A stretch of 64,000 bases of DNA from Pseudomonas sp. 7SR1 (GCF_900156465.1 NZ_LT707064.1:124001-188000), one strand, 5' to 3'. Positions 11,547 to 21,674 are shown, counted from the stretch's first letter. Notes: generated by a model not told the origin, from the sequence alone. A program made the numbers and translations.

Positions 11547-12896
11547 TCAAGCCGTCGCCGGCACGACTTCCGGCGCCGCCTCAGCGCTCATGCCGTCCTT
11601 CATCCGCTTGGCATCGCGCACGAAGCAACGTGACGCCAGGAACAGGAACAGCATGGTCAGCAACAGGGCCACCGGTATCAGGTACATCGCGTCATGCAGG
11701 CCGATGGCCTTGAACGCTTCGGTCATCTGATCGACGCCCGCGGCCGCCATGGCCGTGCGCGCGAAATAATCGGAAAGGCCGCCGACCACCACCGGGCCCA
11801 GGCCACCGCCCAACAGATACAAGCCGGCGAAATACAGTGCCATCGCCGTGGCCCTCAAGCGTGGCTCCACCACGTCCTGGATCGCGGTGTAGACACAGGT
11901 ATAAAAGTTATAGGCAAACAACCAGCCCACGCTGAACACCGCCACGAACACGCCGATTTCGATACGTCCGGCGTGCAACGCCCACGCCGTGGTGATCGTG
12001 GAAATAGCCAGGCTGAATGCCCCGAACAGCAGGCGACCGTTGGGCACGCGCTGGTGAATCTTGTCGGCGACCCAGCCGCCCAGGGTCAGCCCGAACAAGC
12101 CGGTCACGCCCACCATGATCCCCGTGGCGACCGCCGCTTCGTGCAGCGGCATCAGGAAATACCGTTGCAACATGGGCACCAGGAAGGAATTGCAGGCATA
12201 GGTCGCGAAGTTGAAGCACAACCCCGCAAGCACCAGCCACAGGAAAGTCGGAATGGCCAATACCCGACGCACCGGCCGGTCGACTTTTTCCTGGGACACC
12301 TGCACGGTCTCCGCCGCACCGCGCTTGGGCTCCTTGATGAAGAACATGAACACCGCCAGCACCAATCCCGGTACCGCGGCGATAAAGAACGGGGCGCGCC
12401 AGCTGTCGAAGGCCTTGACCATCGCACCGATGGTGAAGAACGCCAGCAGCAGCCCGATCGGCAGGCCCAGCATGAAGATCCCCATGGCCCGCGCCCGGCG
12501 ATGAGCCGGGAACAGGTCGCCAATCAGCGAATTGGCCGCCGGTGCATAACTGGCTTCGCCAATGCCCACCCCCATGCGCACCACCAGGAACGCCCAGAAA
12601 CTGCCCACCAGGCCATTGACCGCCGTCAACCCGCTCCAGGCCGCCAGTCCCCAGCCCATCAGCCGGCTGCGCGAGCCGGTATCGGCCATGCGTCCCAAAG
12701 GCAGGCCGGCCAGGGCATAGACGATGGTGAACGCCGTGCCGATGATGCCGATCTGGAAGTCGCTGAGGCTCCATTCCATGCGGATCGGCTCGATGATGAT
12801 GGCGGGAATGGTGCGGTCGAAGAAATTGAACAGGTTGGCCAGGAACAACAGGAACAGAATGCGCCAGGCATTCGCCGCTTGGGTCGAGTTCTGCAT
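11547..12896 (-). CDS. MFS transporter, Spinster-like
   Basis: Inner-membrane permease of 449 residues with 12 predicted helices. The N-terminal NLFNFFDRTIPAIIIEPIR and the loop 2-3 motif GLPLGRMADTGSRSRLMGWG are typical of MFS members related to the Spinster/organic-anion branch. A long cytoplasmic loop with basic residues separates the two six-helix halves. Substrate cannot be told from sequence. It is convergent with the DHA2 pump and divergent from the tubulin-like gene, standing alone. Confidence 0.85.
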   Translation of the reverse strand: MQNSTQAANAWRILFLLFLANLFNFFDRTIPAIIIEPIRMEWSLSDFQIGIIGTAFTIVYALAGLPLGRMADTGSRSRLMGWGLAAWSGLTAVNGLVGSFWAFLVVRMGVGIGEASYAPAANSLIGDLFPAHRRARAMGIFMLGLPIGLLLAFFTIGAMVKAFDSWRAPFFIAAVPGLVLAVFMFFIKEPKRGAAETVQVSQEKVDRPVRRVLAIPTFLWLVLAGLCFNFATYACNSFLVPMLQRYFLMPLHEAAVATGIMVGVTGLFGLTLGGWVADKIHQRVPNGRLLFGAFSLAISTITTAWALHAGRIEIGVFVAVFSVGWLFAYNFYTCVYTAIQDVVEPRLRATAMALYFAGLYLLGGGLGPVVVGGLSDYFARTAMAAAGVDQMTEAFKAIGLHDAMYLIPVALLLTMLFLFLASRCFVRDAKRMKDGMSAEAAPEVVPATA

Positions 12897-13253
12897 GGGT
12901 CCGTCTCTTTATTGTTATGGGGCGACGGCGAGGCATCCGGGCCCTGAATCTGCAATCTAGATAGCGCAGCGCGGGCTGTCTCCAATCATTCGCCCCGCTG
13001 ATACCGGGCCATGGGTGCGGCGGGTTTATTGACGGCAATCAAGTGACTGTGACAATTGCCATCATTTTGCCCAATCCTGATTAAAGATCATCACTCGCTG
13101 GCCGATCCAACATGAATAGATTTACCCGAGCGCTGTCAGGCTGCTGTCCTGAACGCTTGGGCCGACCTTCGCGCCAACCAGGGCGCGAGCTCCCATCAGC
13201 GATGGTTCGATGACAACGATTGTCGAGCCGAACAGCTCAGGCATACGCGCACC
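12897..13253. other. intergenic region before the tubulin-like gene
   Basis: 357 bases between divergent genes. It should hold promoters for the Spinster-like permease and the tubulin-like protein. I see no clear operator, hairpin or small gene. The ribosome binding site before 13254 is weak (CAGG), suggesting low or regulated translation. Confidence 0.4.
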
Positions 13254-15431
13254 ATGACCTCAAAAAAAACCTCCACTGCGTTATCCGATCTGACCCTGAG
13301 CCCGGCCGCCAACGGCCCTGAAACCTCAAAGTCGCCGGGGGGCCTGCGTTCCCTGTCGACCCAGCAGTATCTGTATTTCACCGAAACCAACACCGACCGT
13401 ATCCTCGACAACCTCGACGGCCTGCGTGACACGGTCTTCCCGCGCCCCCCGCACCTGGTGGACGAGGAAAGCGAACGCGGCCAGCAGGAATTCCCGTCGG
13501 TGTGCCTGATCGGTCTCGGGCGCTGCGGTTCCAACATTGCCCTGGACGTGGCGGAGCTGGTGTACAACGCCCGCAAGTTCTACCTCAACGAATTCAACGC
13601 CGAAGACAAGGCCTACAGCGACAAGGGCTATCGTCCCGCGCAGTGGATCCGCAACAACCTGCGCCTGGGCACCGGCAAGGCGACCAAACCGGTATTCCTG
13701 GTGGAGCCCCTGGTGATGCTCGGCGACCTGGACAAGGACATCGCCGGGCGCATCCGCTTTTCGCGCAAGGGTGAAAAAAGCGGCTTCCTGCGCGACTACA
13801 GCAAGATGAAGATCATGGACCTGTCGGAAGTCCATGCCGGTGGCGCCGGTAACGCGCCGATCCTGGGCCAGTACCTGGCCAAGATCATCCTGAACAAGGA
13901 CACCCAGCGTTTCTCCAGCCCCGACTGGAAAATGATCCACTCGTACCTGATCGACAGCTGCGGCATCAAGGCCAACCAGTCGCGCCTGTATTTCTCGATC
14001 TTCAGTGCCGGCGGCGGTACAGGTTCGGGCATGGCCTCGGAGTTCGGCCTGGCCCAGCAGTATTCGTACATGAACAAGACGTTCGACACCAAGCCCATGG
14101 ACGAGCACGACAGCAAGAGCGGTCATTCCTTCGTCTTCGAGCCGATCTTCACCAGCGGCATTTGCGTACTGCCGAATATTTCCGATCACCGCAGCGAAAT
14201 GTCCGAAGCGTTGCACATCAACGCCGGACGCCTGCTGTGCAAATACCTCTCGGAAGAATGGGATTTCTCGTACAACTTCGCCAATGAAGACAGCAGCGAA
14301 GCCAGTGTCATGGGCCGCATCCGCCCCTGGAACGCCATGATGCTGATCTCCAACGACATCATGCGCTACGCCGAAGAGAGCGATGACGGCAACATCCAGA
14401 ACATCGATGTCAATGCCATGGAGAAGCACGCCAACCAGTACATCTCCCAGCAGATCTTCAACATCCTGACGGCCCAGGCCGTGACCACCGACTACGACCA
14501 GAACTATTTCCGGCGCGCCGGCATCGACATCGGCGAAACCATCCGCCTGGATGCCAACGACCTGTTCATGAGCCTGGCCGGCCCGGTGGCGATCGCCTAC
14601 GCCGAGTCCGTCGTCCCGGAAACCCCGGCGCCCAGCAACGACAAGTTCAAGGTGTTCGACAAGGAACCGCCACGCCTGAACATCGATGACCTGTTCTTCC
14701 GCTCCATCGACCTGCCGCACTTCAACAAGGTGACCCAGGCCATCGAGGGCATCAGCCTGTTGCCGATCGAATCCAAGCGCTACCGGGCCTCGCTGGAGCA
14801 GTACAAGAACTCCGGCTACGATGCCGCGGCCCTGCACGACCTGCATTTCTTCAAGAACTGCTCGTCGGTGGTGTCCATCGTCTCGCTGCCCAAGGACTAC
14901 AAGCTGTCCTATATGGACCTGAACCGGCTCAAGACCCACCTCAACAGCCTGTTCCCCAACACCACCCTCAAGCGCTACGCCCTGGTGATCGGCGCGTCGG
15001 CCAACCTGTCGCTGACCACCCTGATCGCCAAGAGCCCATGCCTGTCGGACGATTTCCTGACGCTGATCGTGGCCTTCATCAAGCGCTGCTTCGCCCGCAA
15101 CCCGTATCGCTTCGACGACACCCTGGACAACTCGATCCTGGACTTCATCATCAACGAAGACTTCGACGAGGAACGGATCGACGACCTGCTCAACGAATTC
15201 GAGAACCCGGCGAAGATCCTCGACACCAACTGGTATGCGATCAAGCCGATGTACGAAAAGAAATACCGCGAGCTGATCAGCGACAAGGAGAAGTTCGTGT
15301 CGATCAACGATATCCGCCTGTCCCGTGATTGCGTGAAGAAGGCCATCAAGTACCTGCGCGAGATCTACCGTCACCGCATCGGCAAGACCAAGGTCATTTC
15401 CTTGAACAACCACACCGGCAGGACTTACTGA
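13254..15431 (+). CDS. tubulin/FtsZ-superfamily GTPase-like protein
   Basis: A 725-residue cytoplasmic protein with no signal peptide or membrane segment. Three tubulin/FtsZ landmarks appear in order. GLGRCGSN at residues 87-94 resembles the first nucleotide loop. GGGTGSG at 253-259 in FSAGGGTGSGM is the tubulin signature G-box. IRLDANDL at 430-437 is followed by FMSLAGPVAIAYAE and resembles the T7 catalytic loop (NxDxxD) of FtsZ. About 80 residues precede the GTPase core and about 250 follow it, ending in a basic tail. It is far longer than FtsZ and fits the 'tubulin-like' Tubulin_2/FtsZl families, whose role is unknown (membrane remodelling proposed). No partner gene is adjacent. Polymerisation and GTPase activity are inferences. 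Confidence 0.8.
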   Translation: MTSKKTSTALSDLTLSPAANGPETSKSPGGLRSLSTQQYLYFTETNTDRILDNLDGLRDTVFPRPPHLVDEESERGQQEFPSVCLIGLGRCGSNIALDVAELVYNARKFYLNEFNAEDKAYSDKGYRPAQWIRNNLRLGTGKATKPVFLVEPLVMLGDLDKDIAGRIRFSRKGEKSGFLRDYSKMKIMDLSEVHAGGAGNAPILGQYLAKIILNKDTQRFSSPDWKMIHSYLIDSCGIKANQSRLYFSIFSAGGGTGSGMASEFGLAQQYSYMNKTFDTKPMDEHDSKSGHSFVFEPIFTSGICVLPNISDHRSEMSEALHINAGRLLCKYLSEEWDFSYNFANEDSSEASVMGRIRPWNAMMLISNDIMRYAEESDDGNIQNIDVNAMEKHANQYISQQIFNILTAQAVTTDYDQNYFRRAGIDIGETIRLDANDLFMSLAGPVAIAYAESVVPETPAPSNDKFKVFDKEPPRLNIDDLFFRSIDLPHFNKVTQAIEGISLLPIESKRYRASLEQYKNSGYDAAALHDLHFFKNCSSVVSIVSLPKDYKLSYMDLNRLKTHLNSLFPNTTLKRYALVIGASANLSLTTLIAKSPCLSDDFLTLIVAFIKRCFARNPYRFDDTLDNSILDFIINEDFDEERIDDLLNEFENPAKILDTNWYAIKPMYEKKYRELISDKEKFVSINDIRLSRDCVKKAIKYLREIYRHRIGKTKVISLNNHTGRTY

Positions 15432-15458
15432 GGCCAGGTACGCAGACCGCGTCGCCTC

Positions 15459-15519
15459 GACCGCGAGCTGGCTCGCTTCACAAGGCTCTGTGAACAAGGC
15501 CCACTGTGGGAGCCAGCTT
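15459..15519. repeat. degenerate REP remnants
   Basis: GACCGCGAGCTGGCTCGCTTCACAAGG and, 20 bases on, TGTGGGAGCCAGCTTT are broken pieces of the TGTGGGAGC REP family, just downstream of the tubulin-like gene. Confidence 0.5.
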
Positions 15520-15554
15520 TGACTCCATCACCGGCACAACATCCAGAAACAATT

Positions 15555-15687
15555 GAGCAGCCCAAAGGCTGCTCGATGAACTGTTCCCGTTACGTATACG
15601 TCAGCCTGTCCTGTGGCGTTTCGCCACGGCAGGCTGCTGTCACGCTACTCAGCTACACACTTTTTCCAGGTCATGGCATTGACCTGG
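15555..15687. other. cluster of three RNA hairpins
   Basis: Three strong inverted repeats follow one another in 133 bases: GAGCAGCC/GGCTGCTC (15555-15574, CAAA loop), a two-part stem CAGCCTG..GTGGCG/CGCCAC..CAGGCTG (15602-15636, TTT loop), and CCAGGTCA/TGACCTGG (15666-15687). The last is flanked by T-runs on the plus strand. They lie between the tubulin-like gene and the convergent DUF2288 gene. They could be terminators or a structured small RNA; I cannot decide from sequence alone. Confidence 0.5.
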
Positions 15688-15700
15688 TTTGGTGCACCGA

Positions 15701-16006
15701 TCAATTCGACGCCCTTTCCTGGATCATGATCCAGGGAGAAACCACCACCGCCCAGAGCAGCGGATCGCGCTCCACGAAATCCAGCGCCCGCGTTTCAGAG
15801 AGCTTGGCGACGTGCCCGGCGGCCAGCCAGGCGGCGACTTTGTCCCCTTCGTCCTGGGCCACGGCCTCGGCGGCGGCGATCAAATCCAGTGCCGGGTCGA
15901 CCCACAATAGGGCACCCTTGGCGAAGAACGGTTCCAGCTCCTTCCAGGTGATGGATGCAGTTTCCCCGAGCAGCTTGGCATAGAGGGTGCTAGGTTCTTG
16001 ATTCAT
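15701..16006 (-). CDS. DUF2288 family protein
   Basis: A 101-residue soluble protein: LYAKLLGETASITWKELEPF at the start, then FAKGALLWVDPALDLIAAAE, ending in WAVVVSPWIMIQER. These are conserved blocks of DUF2288, a small proteobacterial family without known function. ATG at 16006 (MNQEPS) is chosen over an in-frame GTG two codons earlier. Single gene, convergent with the tubulin-like gene. Confidence 0.85.
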   Translation of the reverse strand: MNQEPSTLYAKLLGETASITWKELEPFFAKGALLWVDPALDLIAAAEAVAQDEGDKVAAWLAAGHVAKLSETRALDFVERDPLLWAVVVSPWIMIQERASN

Positions 16007-16345
16007 GGGCACTGTCCGGAAAAGAAATCGGCGCGAATGATAACGTCGGTGGTCTGGCAGAAAAACCCGGTTGCAATTGGAGTGACGATTGAAAAACGCA
16101 GCATGGCCAGGGATTGCCGATCAGACCGGACAACACCCGCCGCTATTCTGTCTTTTTCTTTCAATAAAGCGACAACCCCTGATTTTGTCCCCGAGTGCCA
16201 GCTTCCCTTGCCAACAAGGGGCGCTCTACACTGTACCGGTACAGTTGCCGGGGGCATTTTCCGTGGGGATATCCAGCATATCTGACCCGGTTCTGCCGCT
16301 GCGGCGCCAGGACTATAAAAACTACAACAGCATGAGTGGAGCACT
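16007..16345. other. regulatory region upstream of braC
   Basis: 339 bases between divergent DUF2288 and braC. It contains a small CCCTTG/CAAGGG hairpin (16205-16220) and the 16-base palindrome at 16230-16245. No gene is evident. Confidence 0.5.
16230..16245. promoter_or_regulatory. 16-bp perfect palindrome upstream of braC
   Basis: ACTGTACCGGTACAGT is a perfect 16-base palindrome 101 bases before the braC start and thus a candidate dimeric-regulator operator or leader structure. No known binding consensus is assigned. Confidence 0.5.
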
Positions 16346-17473
16346 ATGACTAAGGCTACTAAGCAGATTTCCAAACTGTTTGCCGCTATGGTTCTGGCCG
16401 GGGTTGCCAGCCATTCGTTCGCCGCCGACACCATCACGATCGGCATCGCCGGTCCGAAGACCGGTCCGGTCACCCAGTACGGCGACATGCAATTCGTTGG
16501 CGCGAAACAAGCCGTCAAGGACATCAACGCCAAGGGCGGCGTCGATGGCAAGATGCTCGAAGTCAAGGAATACGACGACGCCTGCGACCCTAAACAGGCC
16601 GTCGCCGTGGCGAACAAAGTGGTCAACGATGGCGTCAAGTTCGTCGTCGGCCACCTGTGCTCCAGCTCCACCCAGCCAGCTTCGGACATCTACGAAGACG
16701 AAGGCGTGATCATGATCACCCCGGCCGCCACCAGCCCGGACATCACCGCCCGTGGCTACAAGATGATCTTCCGCACCATCGGCCTGGACAGCGCCCAGGG
16801 CCCTGCCGCCGGCAACTACATCGCCGACCACGTCAAGCCGAAAGTCGTGGCTGTCCTGCACGACAAGCAGCAGTACGGTGAAGGTATCGCCAGCGCCGTG
16901 AAGAAAACCCTCGAAGCCAAAGGCGTGAAAGTGGCTGTGTTCGAAGGCCTGAACGCCGGTGACAAGGACTTCTCCTCGATCATCCAGCGCCTCAAGCAGA
17001 ACAATGTCGACTTCGTCTACTACGGTGGCTACCACCCTGAACTGGGCCTGATCCTGCGTCAGTCCAAGGAAAAGGGCCTGAAAGCCAAGTTCATGGGGCC
17101 TGAAGGCGTCGGCAACGACTCCATCTCCCAGATCGCCCAGGACGCTTCCGAAGGCCTGCTGGTGACCCTGCCGAAGTCCTTCGATGCCGACCCTGCGAAC
17201 AAGGCCGTCGTCGATGCCATCAAGGCCGACGGCAAGGATCCAAGCGGTCCGTTCGTGTTCCCGGCCTACTCCGCGGTCCAACTGATCGCCGAAGGCATCA
17301 AGGCCGCCAAGAGCGACGACACCGCCAAGGTTGCCGAAACCATCCACAAGGGCACCTTCAAGACGCCGACCGGCGACCTGTCGTTCGACGAGAAGGGCGA
17401 CCTGAAGGACTTCAAGTTCGTGGTCTACGAATGGCACTTCAACAAGCCGAAGACTGAAGTCTCCCCTCAGTAA
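16346..17473 (+). CDS. braC: branched-chain amino acid ABC transporter, periplasmic binding protein
   Basis: Periplasmic leucine/isoleucine/valine (and alanine) receptor of the high-affinity LIV-I system. The 375 residues are close to BraC of P. aeruginosa. The N-terminus MTKATKQISKLFAAM... with a hydrophobic core ending at SFAAD is a Sec signal peptide (cleavage near residue 27). ADTITIGIAGPKTGPVTQYG begins the mature type I periplasmic binding fold. Two cysteines (ACDPKQ and HLCSSS) can form the disulfide found in LIV-binding proteins. It is the first gene of braCDEFG, separated from braD by a structured 342-base gap. Confidence 0.95.
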   Translation: MTKATKQISKLFAAMVLAGVASHSFAADTITIGIAGPKTGPVTQYGDMQFVGAKQAVKDINAKGGVDGKMLEVKEYDDACDPKQAVAVANKVVNDGVKFVVGHLCSSSTQPASDIYEDEGVIMITPAATSPDITARGYKMIFRTIGLDSAQGPAAGNYIADHVKPKVVAVLHDKQQYGEGIASAVKKTLEAKGVKVAVFEGLNAGDKDFSSIIQRLKQNNVDFVYYGGYHPELGLILRQSKEKGLKAKFMGPEGVGNDSISQIAQDASEGLLVTLPKSFDADPANKAVVDAIKADGKDPSGPFVFPAYSAVQLIAEGIKAAKSDDTAKVAETIHKGTFKTPTGDLSFDEKGDLKDFKFVVYEWHFNKPKTEVSPQ

Positions 17474-17494
17474 GCCAGGCCTGGTGTCCTGGCT
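17473..17494 (+). other. hairpin at the braC stop
   Basis: AGCCAGG/CCTGGCT stem with an 8-base loop immediately after braC, followed at a distance by a T-rich run. First of three structures in the braC-braD gap. Confidence 0.5.
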
Positions 17495-17522
17495 CACAGA
17501 TACGTTCTTTTTTGACGAGTGG

Positions 17523-17558
17523 CTGTAGTCGTCAGGCAACGCAGCATGACGACTACAG
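17523..17558 (+). other. 12-bp perfect inverted repeat in the braC-braD gap
   Basis: CTGTAGTCGTCA and TGACGACTACAG are perfect complements around a 12-base loop. No T-run follows, so it looks like an mRNA-stabilising or regulatory structure and not a terminator. Confidence 0.55.
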
Positions 17559-17607
17559 ACGCCGCCATAAGGAACCGTACTCGTGATACAGGACACTCAT
17601 GGTCAAC

Positions 17608-17639
17608 AAGCCCACTGTGCAAGCAGTGGGCTTTGTTTT
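17608..17639 (+). terminator. intrinsic terminator between braC and braD
   Basis: AAGCCCACTG-TGCAAG-CAGTGGGCTT followed by TGTTTT: 10-bp stem, 6-base loop, T-rich tail. Placed inside the bra operon, it would let braC be made in excess over the membrane components by partial termination. Confidence 0.8.
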
Positions 17640-17815
17640 ACGAGGTTTATGGGCCAGGCACCCGCGATCCGGGCGCTGGTTCACCTGAAAATCTTAAAAC
17701 CGTCACCAGCGGTTCGCTGGCAAACGCTCGGAGCAAATGTGATCAGAGAACACAGCACCGGGCCGGAACATGACTCCACCAGTGAAATGCGTATCGGGTT
17801 TTTAGGAGCGCTGTA

Positions 17816-18735
17816 ATGCCTGAGATCTATCATTTTTTCCAACAGCTGGTTAATGGCCTGACCATTGGCAGCACCTATGCCTTGATAGCCATTGGCTACA
17901 CAATGGTTTACGGCATCATTGGAATGATTAACTTCGCCCATGGCGAGGTCTACATGATCGGTTCCTACGTGGCCTTCATCGCCCTTGCCGGGCTGGCCAT
18001 GATGGGCATCGACTCACTGCCGCTGTTGATGACCGCCGCGTTCGTGGCGTCGATCATCGTAACCAGTGCCTATGGCTACAGTATCGAACGCGTTGCCTAT
18101 CGTCCCTTGCGAAGCAGCAACCGGTTGATCCCGCTGATTTCCGCCATCGGCATGTCGATATTCCTGCAGAACACCGTATTGCTGTCCCAGGACTCCAAGG
18201 ACAAGTCGATTCCCAACCTGATCCCGGGGAGCTTCTCCTTCGGCCCGGGCGGCGCCGAAGAAGTGCTGGTGTCCTACATGCAGATCCTGGTGTTCGTCGT
18301 GACCCTGGTCGCCATGCTCGGGCTGACCCTGTTCATCTCCCGTTCCCGCCTTGGCCGCGCCTGTCGCGCCTGCGCCGAGGACATCAAGATGGCCAACCTG
18401 CTGGGCATCAACACCAACAACATCATCGCCCTCACCTTCGTCATCGGGGCCGCACTGGCGGCTGTCGCCGCGGTACTGCTGAGCATGCAGTACGGGGTGA
18501 TCAACCCGAACGCCGGTTTCCTGGTGGGCCTCAAGGCCTTCACCGCGGCGGTACTGGGTGGCATCGGCAGCATCCCGGGCGCGATGCTCGGCGGGCTGAT
18601 GCTCGGGGTGGCCGAAGCGTTCGGCGCCGATATCTTTGGTGACCAGTACAAGGACGTCGTGGCGTTCGGTCTCCTGGTCCTGGTCCTGTTGTTCCGGCCG
18701 ACCGGCATCCTGGGCCGTCCGGAGGTTGAGAAAGT

Positions 18736-18739
<4 letters not shown>
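17816..18739 (+). CDS. braD: branched-chain amino acid ABC transporter permease BraD (LivH type)
   Basis: Inner-membrane permease of 307 residues with about eight hydrophobic segments. The sequence [37 protein letters not shown] is the hallmark of LivH, and [20 protein letters not shown] is the late permease motif that contacts the ATPases. It pairs with BraE to form the channel. GTTTTTAGGAGCGCTGTA supplies the ribosome binding site. The stop overlaps the braE start by four bases (ATGA). Confidence 0.95.
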
Positions 18740-19997
<1,258 letters not shown>

Positions 19998-20001
<4 letters not shown>

Positions 20002-20765
20002 GCCGCGAGATCCTCAAGGTCGAAAATCTGAGCATGCGCTTCGGCGGCTTGCTGGCGGTCAATGGCGTGGCCCTGACCGTCAAGGAAAAACAGGTCGTGG
20101 CGCTGATCGGGCCGAACGGCGCGGGCAAGACCACCGTGTTCAACTGCCTGACCGGTTTCTACCAGCCCACCGGCGGCACCATCCTGCTGGACGGCCAGCC
20201 GATCCAGGGCCTGCCGGGGCACAAGATCGCCCTCAAGGGCGTGGTACGCACCTTCCAGAACGTACGGCTGTTCAAGGACATGACTGCGATCGAGAACCTG
20301 CTGATCGCCCAGCACCGTCACCTGAACACCAACTTCTTTGCCGGCCTGTTCAAGACCCCGTCCTTCCGCAGGAGCGAACGCGAGGCGATGGAGTACGCCG
20401 AATACTGGCTGGAGAAAGTCAACCTCAAGGAGTTCGCCAACCGGACCGCCGGGACCCTGGCCTATGGTCAGCAGCGGCGCCTGGAGATCGCCCGGTGCAT
20501 GATGACCCGTCCGCGGATCCTCATGCTCGACGAGCCGGCCGCCGGCCTGAACCCCAAGGAAACCGAAGATCTCAAGGCCCTCATCGGAGTGCTGCGCGAA
20601 GAGCACAACGTCACCGTGCTGCTGATCGAGCACGACATGAAACTGGTCATGAGCATCTCCGACCACATCGTGGTGATCAACCAGGGTACGCCCCTGGCCG
20701 ATGGCACCCCGGAACAGATCCGCGACAATCCTGAAGTGATCAAAGCCTACCTGGGGGAAGCGTAA
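19998..20765 (+). CDS. braF: branched-chain amino acid ABC transporter ATPase BraF (LivG type)
   Basis: Cytoplasmic ABC ATPase, 255 residues. Walker A is GPNGAGKT (about residues 38-45). The Q-loop follows at TFQNVRLF. The family shows the altered signature [14 protein letters not shown] in place of LSGGQ, and Walker B is [23 protein letters not shown] holds the switch histidine. It energises the BraDE channel with BraG. ATGA overlap with braE; braG starts directly after its stop. Confidence 0.95.
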
Positions 20766-21467
20766 ATGCTGCAGTTCGAAAACGTTTCCACCTTCTACGG
20801 CAAGATCCAGGCCCTGCACAGCGTCAACGTGGAAGTCCGCCAGGGCGAGATCGTGACGCTGATCGGCGCCAACGGTGCCGGCAAATCCACCCTGCTGATG
20901 ACGCTCTGCGGTTCACCCCGGGCCCACAGCGGCAGCATCCGCTACATGGGTGAGGAGCTGGTGGGCATGGACTCGTCGCACATCATGCGCAAGAGCATTG
21001 CCGTGGTGCCGGAAGGCCGTCGGGTGTTTGCCCGGCTGACCGTGGAAGAAAACCTCGCCATGGGTGGATTCTTCACCGACAAGGGCGACTATCAGGAACA
21101 GATGGACAAGGTGCTGCACCTTTTCCCACGCCTGAAAGAGCGCTTTACCCAGCGCGGCGGCACCATGTCCGGTGGTGAACAGCAGATGCTCGCCATTGGC
21201 CGTGCGCTGATGAGCAAGCCCAAGCTGCTGCTGCTCGACGAGCCCTCCCTGGGCCTGGCACCGATCATCATCCAGCAGATCTTCGACATCATCGAGCAGC
21301 TGCGCAAGGATGGCGTGACGGTGTTCCTGGTGGAGCAGAACGCCAACCAGGCGCTGAAGATCGCCGACCGTGCCTATGTGCTGGAAAACGGCCGGGTGGT
21401 GATGCAAGGCACCGGTGAAGCACTGCTGACCGACCCGAAAGTGCGCGAGGCGTATCTGGGGGGTTGA
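20766..21467 (+). CDS. braG: branched-chain amino acid ABC transporter ATPase BraG (LivF type)
   Basis: Second ATPase of the LIV-I system, 233 residues. Walker A is GANGAGKST, the Q-loop region reads VVPEGRRVFARLTVEENL (LivF-specific), the signature is MSGGEQQMLAIGRAL, Walker B is LLLLDEPSLGLAP and the H-region is FLVEQNANQAL. It abuts braF without a gap. A strong terminator follows 16 bases after the stop, closing the operon. Confidence 0.95.
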   Translation: MLQFENVSTFYGKIQALHSVNVEVRQGEIVTLIGANGAGKSTLLMTLCGSPRAHSGSIRYMGEELVGMDSSHIMRKSIAVVPEGRRVFARLTVEENLAMGGFFTDKGDYQEQMDKVLHLFPRLKERFTQRGGTMSGGEQQMLAIGRALMSKPKLLLLDEPSLGLAPIIIQQIFDIIEQLRKDGVTVFLVEQNANQALKIADRAYVLENGRVVMQGTGEALLTDPKVREAYLGG

Positions 21468-21483
21468 GTCTGTCGCAGAAAAA

Positions 21484-21509
21484 GAAACGGCCTTCGGGCC
21501 GTTTTTTTT
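21484..21509 (+). terminator. intrinsic terminator after braG
   Basis: AAACGGCC-TTCG-GGCCGTTTTTTTT: 6-bp GC stem with a stable TTCG tetraloop and an 8-base T-run. Confidence 0.9.
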
Positions 21510-21550
21510 GCCCGGCTTTTCCAGTGAATGCAATGGCAGGCAGCAATACA

Positions 21551-21674
21551 TCTGTGGCGAGGGGATTTATCCCCGTTGGGCTGCGAGCAGCCCTCGCGAT
21601 GCCGCATCAATCAGCCTGACACACCGCAGAGCTGTTTTTCGGGGCTGCTTGGCAGCCCAACGGGGATCCTCCAC
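21551..21674. repeat. long inverted repeat of the TGTGGCGAGGGG / GGGCTGC family
   Basis: TGTGGCGAGGGGATTTATCC, then CCCGTTGGGCTGCGAGCAGCC; about 45 bases later the inverted GGGGCTGCTTGGCAGCCCAACGGGGAT...CCACA. The element nearly fills the gap between braG and the bufferin operon and resembles the copies at 52844 and 63822. Confidence 0.8.

Noticed and set aside
13326..15497. A 723-residue minus-strand frame opposite the tubulin-like gene
   Set aside because: High-GC antisense artefact; composition is repetitive Val/Gly/Gln with no recognisable domain.
21551..21674. Possible insertion sequence
   Set aside because: Long inverted repeats are present but no transposase frame lies between them.
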